A DNA stretch of 64,000 nt. Origin: Thereva unica (Eukaryota; Arthropoda; Insecta; Diptera; Therevidae). Positions 58,900 through 64,000 of this stretch are shown piece by piece. The notes beneath the pieces were generated by a model. It did no database searches and had not been told where the DNA came from. It worked only from the letters and a program-made list of their open reading frames with translations. The stretch's first letter is position 1. Every line of letters begins with the position of its first letter. The stretch lies in assembly GCA_949987705.1 (NCBI GenBank), contig OX465285.1, positions 91,397,975 through 91,461,974 of the forward strand, written 5' to 3'. A program made the translations under genes and the position numbers.

Positions 58900-60060
58900 C
58901 TCTTCCTAAAAAGTGCCTCTGCAATAGTTATTAACAAAGAAAAGAAGTGTTAAATTGTGGTTTTTCGCGAATAGCTTTGAAAATATAATTTTTTTGAAAA
59001 AACTGACAACGCCAATCGTAAGAGGAGGAAATTTTATATATCCTTCTCCATTGACCGAGTTCGCAATCACCGCCAAATACTGTGTGCAGAATTTTTCTTT
59101 CAAAAGTGCCTAGAAGAGTTTTATCAGCCACCTTCAAAGTGCCTGGCTCTGATCCAAACATCAGAACGGGCTTGATTAGCATGGTATACAGTTTACACTT
59201 CATTCCTCTAGAGTCTAGACAAAACGCATGATGTAAGATGTTGTCGAAGGGTAAAATAGTTGATATTAGCAACGTTTATGCTCCTTCTGATCTCCGCTGT
59301 CTCGCCACTGTCAGCTTACAATACTGTTCCAAGACAAGTAAGTTCTTTAACAGTTTCTATGAATCTATTGTAATGTTTTGCCTTGGGGGTGTGTATTTTT
59401 TGAAATTCAAAGATACTTCGTTTCTGCTTTATTTATGAGTAATCCCATTCTTTTTGCAGCTGTTTCCAGTTTGATTGTCTGTGTTGACTTGTTAAAGATG
59501 GATCCCGTCGTTTCTACCGTTACCAATTCTTGGTCCCCATATTTTCACATCACAATTACTATGCTATCTTTTGCTGGGGCTTTATTGTTTTTAAGGGTCG
59601 TCATATCTTCTTGTACGTCGTCCATCTAATTTTCATTAGCAGCACCAGTATCACTATCGTTATCGATTGGTGCGTTTCTATTGGGTGGGTTCACATCACT
59701 TTCACTCTCATTTTCGTCGTCTCTATTCAGTAGCTCATTAAAATACTTCCCCATCTTTCTAAGACTTTTTGTTTTTGGCTCAGGATATTACCGTTTTTAC
59801 CTTTATACGTCGATGCTCTGGGTTTAAACTACGTTGCTTATTCATTTTCTCATATATGTAGCTTTCTGACTTCGTTATTATTTCCGAGTTCGTTTATCTC
59901 TGCAATTTGTTCCTCCAGCGTCTTCTTCTTTCTTTTGTGCGTACGATTTTCGATTCGTTGTTTTTCCTTATAGGCCGCTACGGTATTTCTAGTTCTGTAT
60001 CATTGCAGCATATTAGCTTATGCTTCATTTATATCTTCCGTTACTCTAGCGCACTCTTCA
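58900..60060 (-). pseudogene. Non-LTR retrotransposon pol relic
   Basis: Minus-strand pieces appear in order from high coordinate: linker region (YKEKQRIENRTHKRKKKTLEE, about 59890-59990), a conserved NGN-type region (KGKNGNILSQKQKVLERW, about 59740-59800), and RT C-terminal parts (MKCKLYTMLIKPVLMFGSE, LLGTFERKILHTVFGGDCE, about 59040-59200). It is degenerate and related to 10320-11230. It lies between exons H and I, hence probably intronic for transcript H. Confidence 0.78.
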
Positions 60061-60729
60061 TCGTACGGTGATCGGGCAAAATTTTGCCATCCCTTTAAAA
60101 TGCATGTAAAAATTCCAACTACTGAGCTCACATAAATCTTGAATTTTTGAATGAAAAGGTCGATTGAAACAATTTACGTGCTACCACCCCAGAGCTGATT
60201 CGAGTAGAGTCGACCGTAACTCAACTCGACTCGCGTGTACAAGTAGTTGGACTCGGGTTCAACTCATCATGTATACGTACTAATGGAAACTCCCACTCAA
60301 AAAATCTCCTATTGAAATAAATACTACACCCACTAAACATTTCGAATCGTTGATATGACTCCTAATATGTAAAAGCATACCTAAATTGTATCTTCATCTA
60401 CTTTACTGTAATTAGTACCTGACACGCGGAACTGTATTGTTTACACAAAACACCCTCCCGCCCCCAATAGTCTCACCAATAATATATATACTTAACAAAA
60501 AACAAACTAATACGTTAATTGCATACATAACCATGAAGAAGCGACCTCTGCCCTGTCCCCTCTTGCTTTTGTTTCCCGGTAGTCGTTTGTTATTATTAAG
60601 TCGCCACATGACTTCGCCATCCACCGAAAAAGGGATAATCAACTAGTGAATATTATTTTAACAGTTGACAAAAGGCGCGCGTTGTAAAAGCATATTCAGC
60701 TTACGGGTGTATAAAGATTATCTAAAAAA
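60061..60729. other. Upstream region of first exon I
   Basis: No gene. Shares phrases with the region upstream of exon H. Contains tataaagatta (60711) directly before the ATG, too close to act as its TATA box. Confidence 0.4.
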
Positions 60730-61368
60730 ATGGCTTTTGAAGGACTTATTTGTTTTTGGAAAAGAGTTTCGCAAGCAAATACAATTTTTGAATCTGTAGC
60801 TCCCTTAAATTTTGCAGCTTTTTTGAGCGGTTTAACTCCTATAGAAATTAATCGAGGAAAATATACAAAAACCAACCGTTATCGGTTCTTGATAATTGCA
60901 TTTTATCTAGGAATGTATATTCCTTCTTATATTATGTGCTTTCGATCTAGACAGACAATTGTTGGATACTTCCTTCAAACAGATATATCAACTCTAGGAG
61001 ATTCACTACAACTGCTTATCGGTCCAATTACAATTGGAGTAATTGTGATTTCGAGCATTTATGGAAGAAAAATGCATACCAAGGCTTTTGAACTTCTAGT
61101 TTCAATTGATGAAAAACTTATATCCTTGGGAGCTAAAATAAATTATACAAAAATGCTGCGAAAATCGTATGTGGTCATGGGGTTATTTCTAATAACTACG
61201 AATTTATACTTGATTGGATTGCACTTTTTGCTGAAATCAGCTGGAGTTATTCCGAGTTTTTATGTTTATGTATCATTTACAATGCCACATTGTTTTATGG
61301 TTATTGCAATTTTCATGTTCAAATGCTCAACCACAATAATCCAGTATCGATTTGTGTATCTTAATAAG
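60730..61368 (+). CDS. Gr28-type gustatory receptor, first exon I
   Basis: The exon codes 213 N-terminal residues, a close paralogue of exon H: MAFEGLICFWKRVSQANTI, FESVAPLNFAAFLSGLTPIE (TM1), FRSRQTIVGYFLQTDISTLGD, LQLLIGPITIGVIVISSIYG, and the exon-ending QYRFVYLNK with a phase-0 donor (aag|gtaaga). No 3' exon is found in the remaining 2.6 kb. H and I together look like another variable-first-exon cluster, with shared exons beyond 64000. That is an inference; a retained or orphan exon is the alternative. The frame is open throughout. Confidence 0.87.
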
Positions 61369-61479
61369 GTAAGAACAAAGTAATAATTGGTGATATTTTA
61401 TTTGATAGTTATGAAATTTTTGTGAAATTCATTTACCTAAAATAATAATCAATGGTTCGTGTGGTTAGGTATATGTAAC

Positions 61480-61800
61480 CATTTACATATACATACTACC
61501 AGTCCGTCACGTCGTTCACTTCATGGTGCAATATCTAGTAGTAAGCTCAGCTCGAAGATATAAAAAGGATATGCTAGGTTAAGGATAGTCTGGAAAGATG
61601 CATGAGAAGGTGGGAGTGAGACTCGAGTTTGAACTGTTGGATGTTGTAGGAGTTCATTTTTTCAGGCAGCCGGCTGAGCCACAACCGTAGCGAGAGACAG
61701 CCTCGTTGTAGTGTTATGTCTCCTGAAATATGTGAATCCCGCAAACCTAACGCTGACAAAGGTTGTGACGCAGGCAGTATAGGACTACCAGGTGAAAAAG
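61480..61800 (-). mobile_element. 3' end of a jockey-like retrotransposon
   Basis: Minus-orientation copy with ctaccagtccgtcacgtcg (from 61497), atggtgcaatatctagtagtaagct and the ..gttggatgttgtaggagttc.. part shared with the other 3' copies. Confidence 0.68.
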
Positions 61801-62185
61801 GAGGTGTACCGACAGCTAGATGAAGGCCATACCTACGAGGAACTTTTATTAACCAGTTAAGCTTTATTGGGGCCTTATTAGGAGGGCTACTTCTGAGGAC
61901 ATATGAGTATATGATACGGCTTAGCGTTCAAGAGATACATGCTTGCAAAAAACTGATTTTCTGACCTTTTGTATAATTTTTTTTTGCTTTTGCGCATTCA
62001 ACATTTTATTTATAATGATATTTTTAAGGGATGTTCCAATTTGCAGCTATTCTCGGCCTAGTTAAATTTTACTATTTTGACTCGGTGTAAAAAAACTTGT
62101 GTACACCTTAGGCGTGACTGTGACTCGAGGTTATCTATTTAACTCTATCGGTACTAATTTATGCAAAAATTGTTGCATCAATTCA
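61801..62185. other. Anonymous spacer
   Basis: Contains no receptor exon and no recognised repeat. Confidence 0.35.
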
Positions 62186-62189
62186 GGTC

Positions 62190-62665
62190 ATCGGTAGTCT
62201 ATGGAGTAAGGCGCCTGGTTACCATCGCAGAGATCCCGGGTTCGAATCCCGGCAGCACCAGAGTTCCTCGCCTTTCCTAATTTCCCCACCTACATAACTT
62301 TCCTCGTTTCTTCTTCCTGATTCTTCCTGTCATAGCCTTCGCTAGCCGTTCTCCACTCCACCAAGCGCATGTCATCGATTGGTTGATGAGGTTCAACTCG
62401 TTTCAGGAGGCAAACATTTCAGTGAGTTGTTTCTCGATGTTCTGATGTCAGAGTCGCGATAGTAATGGTTAGGGAGTAGGTGGAATAAAAAATATAGCTG
62501 CTTGGTTGTGGCAGTTCCTTCCTTCACTTCTCTCTCTCTTCACTATCTTCCGACTGGAGCTTGCTCTTCGAAATTGCACTCTATACGAAAAAATAGATTG
62601 TCAACAGTACAAATAGGGGCTTTCGCTGTGTCTCTAGTCCTTCACATAAGAAAAATGGACTGAAA
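62190..62665 (+). mobile_element. tRNA-derived SINE, copy 2
   Basis: An excellent B box (ggttcgaatcc, 62239-62249) and T-stem-like ccggg/cccgg are preceded by an A-box-like tagtctatggagtaagg. The body and 3' end (ccttcacataag..atggactgaaa) match copy 1 at 7.14-7.48 kb, while the 5' head cannot form a tRNA acceptor stem. It reads as a SINE head, not a tRNA gene. Confidence 0.7.
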
Positions 62666-63300
62666 CGATATGAATGTATTCTTGTTCCCTTGAGATTGGG
62701 GGAATGTGTTATTATTATTTATCTGTTTATTTTTGGTCTCCATTTAATTTTTTTAATTGAATACACAAAATAGTTCATAGCAATTAACAAAATCGACTTG
62801 AAGCTTAACCAGGGGAGAAAATCATAGGTATCGACTCTAAGGCCCGCATACACCAACGAAAGTACTTTTAATAATGAAATTATCAGAAACATTACCTCAG
62901 ACAAAATCTAGAGTTGAGGGTAAGATAATGACGTTACACCTCGTTTGCCTTGTGTAAAATGTCAAAGTGCGAGATATTCGAATTTGAAAACTGACAGCAC
63001 TTTTAGTAAAATTATTGAACAAGATTGATATCATTTTTCGTGAAAGGGGAATTACGCCACTTACTTAAAGGTAAAAAACCGTGGAGCACTTTTTACCTAT
63101 ATTCTTAATTTATTAATACTGGAACTTTTCGTTAGCTCCACACGCTTTTTTATGTTTAAGTAAGTGGCTGCAGCAACAAACACTTTACATTCAAAAATTT
63201 TTTTTACATTTTGGTTCATTTTAAAATAAAAGCGTTTAGTTTTTTTTAAACTATTTCCTTTTATTTTGTACTTTTTAGCCTAATAAATGTCTGCCGCCGT
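62666..63300. other. AT-rich spacer
   Basis: No gene or recognised repeat, and no receptor exon 2. Confidence 0.35.
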
Positions 63301-63307
63301 GGCGGCA

Positions 63308-63925
63308 GCACATAGCTTACTGTCTTCTACCTTTCGTACTCTTTCATTTGATATCCATGTGATGGGCTCGGTGGAACATAATTGCCAAAATCGGCCGCCA
63401 TCTTGGAACCGCCTTCTTGATTTTGTGACAAAATGCAGATTGCATTTAGTTACGTATGAACATGAGTCAAACTACGTGTAGAAGCGCGTAGTGTTAAGTT
63501 GAAATTATGCACACAAACGTGAGTTCAATAGTTGAGCAGTTAGATTTAGTTGACAGCAGCATCTCTGCGTTTTGTCTGTGATTTTTTTGTAACATGTAGT
63601 GCTTTTTATTTTCAATACCACGTCAACTCAACTATTCATCTCATCTTGTATACATACTAATTATCACGCGAACTACGAATGTGTGAAAAATTTGAAGTTA
63701 ATCGGTTATATTTTTTACTTTTTAGTCTATTATAAGTCTTCTGCAATTTGTGTAGGCCGCCATTTTGAATTTGGAATGACGCCATTTAGCTAATGGTAGT
63801 CTACCTGTCATATCCTTTCTTTTAATACCCATGTCAGGGGGCCGCGGAATACAATTGCAAAAATTGGCCGCCATTAGAGTACCGCCATCTTGATTTTTTT
63901 ACAAAATGGTCAGATTGCATTGTCC
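63308..63925. repeat. Diverged direct repeat of about 130 bp
   Basis: Units at about 63308-63445 and 63790-63925 share gtctacctgtc/gtcttctaccttt, atatccatgt/atacccatgt, aattgc.aaaat.ggccgccat, and ccgcc..cttgattttttgacaaaatg. A related ccgccattttgaattt phrase also occurs near 63758 and 9295. This is a repeat family of unknown type. Confidence 0.55.
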
Positions 63926-64000
63926 TCCAAACTAAACGTGTATGCAATCGAAAATCGGGAAGTGGGTCAAATATACCTTCCAAGATTTTATTACATAGTT

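Noticed and set aside
62186..62262. A possible tRNA gene with a good B box and T stem
   Set aside because: The 5' acceptor strand does not pair with the 3' strand, no proper anticodon arm is seen, and the sequence continues into a body shared with 7.14-7.48 kb. It is a SINE head.
1..64000. CRISPR arrays, bacterial operons or phage-like modules
   Set aside because: The window is clearly an insect nuclear sequence. The repeats present are transposons and tandem duplications, and no regularly spaced short repeats were seen.

Overview
The window is eukaryotic, AT-rich and intron-bearing, and looks like an insect chromosome, most likely a fly (Diptera). The evidence is a tandem array of chemoreceptor exons that closely match the dipteran Gr28 gustatory-receptor family, arthropod-style TATA plus TCAGTT core promoters, and a dense load of insect transposons (mariner, pogo/Tigger, PIF/Harbinger, Helitron, jockey-like and other non-LTR elements, Ty3/gypsy, a tRNA-derived SINE and several MITE families). 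The species is not identifiable from the sequence alone.

Layout. 1-5.6 kb: the last three coding exons (460-915, 1023-1199, 4622-5543) of a plus-strand gene whose 5' part lies before the window; its product is low-complexity (Q, S, T, N-rich) and was not recognised. 5.6-17.8 kb: no host gene seen; AT-rich spacer with decayed transposons (a mariner-like relic, a SINE, non-LTR fragments, a pogo/Tigger relic, a gypsy integrase relic, two MITEs). 17.9-31.9 kb: a Gr28b-style locus in which three alternative first exons (17889, 21454 and 26882), each ending in a phase-0 donor, precede one set of three shared 3' exons (31069-31464, 31526-31684, 31740-31844). This would give three receptors of about 430-450 residues with different N-terminal halves and one common C-terminal part.

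33.9-55.4 kb: four tandem four-exon Gr genes of one subfamily (called D, E, F and G here), each with its own 3' exons. D is broken by a 4-bp insertion. E is open but has lost 10 residues from a membrane segment. F and G are intact. Their upstream regions are duplicated too, and the unit in front of G is split by a complete 2.4-kb PIF/Harbinger transposon; the empty site is still visible in sister units. 57.8-61.4 kb: two further first exons (H and I) of a second subfamily with no 3' exons before the window ends, so they probably share exons beyond 64 kb.

How it fits together: every receptor exon is on the plus strand, all Gr introns are phase 0, and the locus appears to have grown both by adding alternative first exons (A-C, and H/I) and by duplicating whole genes (D-G), with transposons filling the gaps. 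In Drosophila, Gr28 proteins serve taste, warmth and light sensing; which stimulus applies here cannot be read from the sequence.
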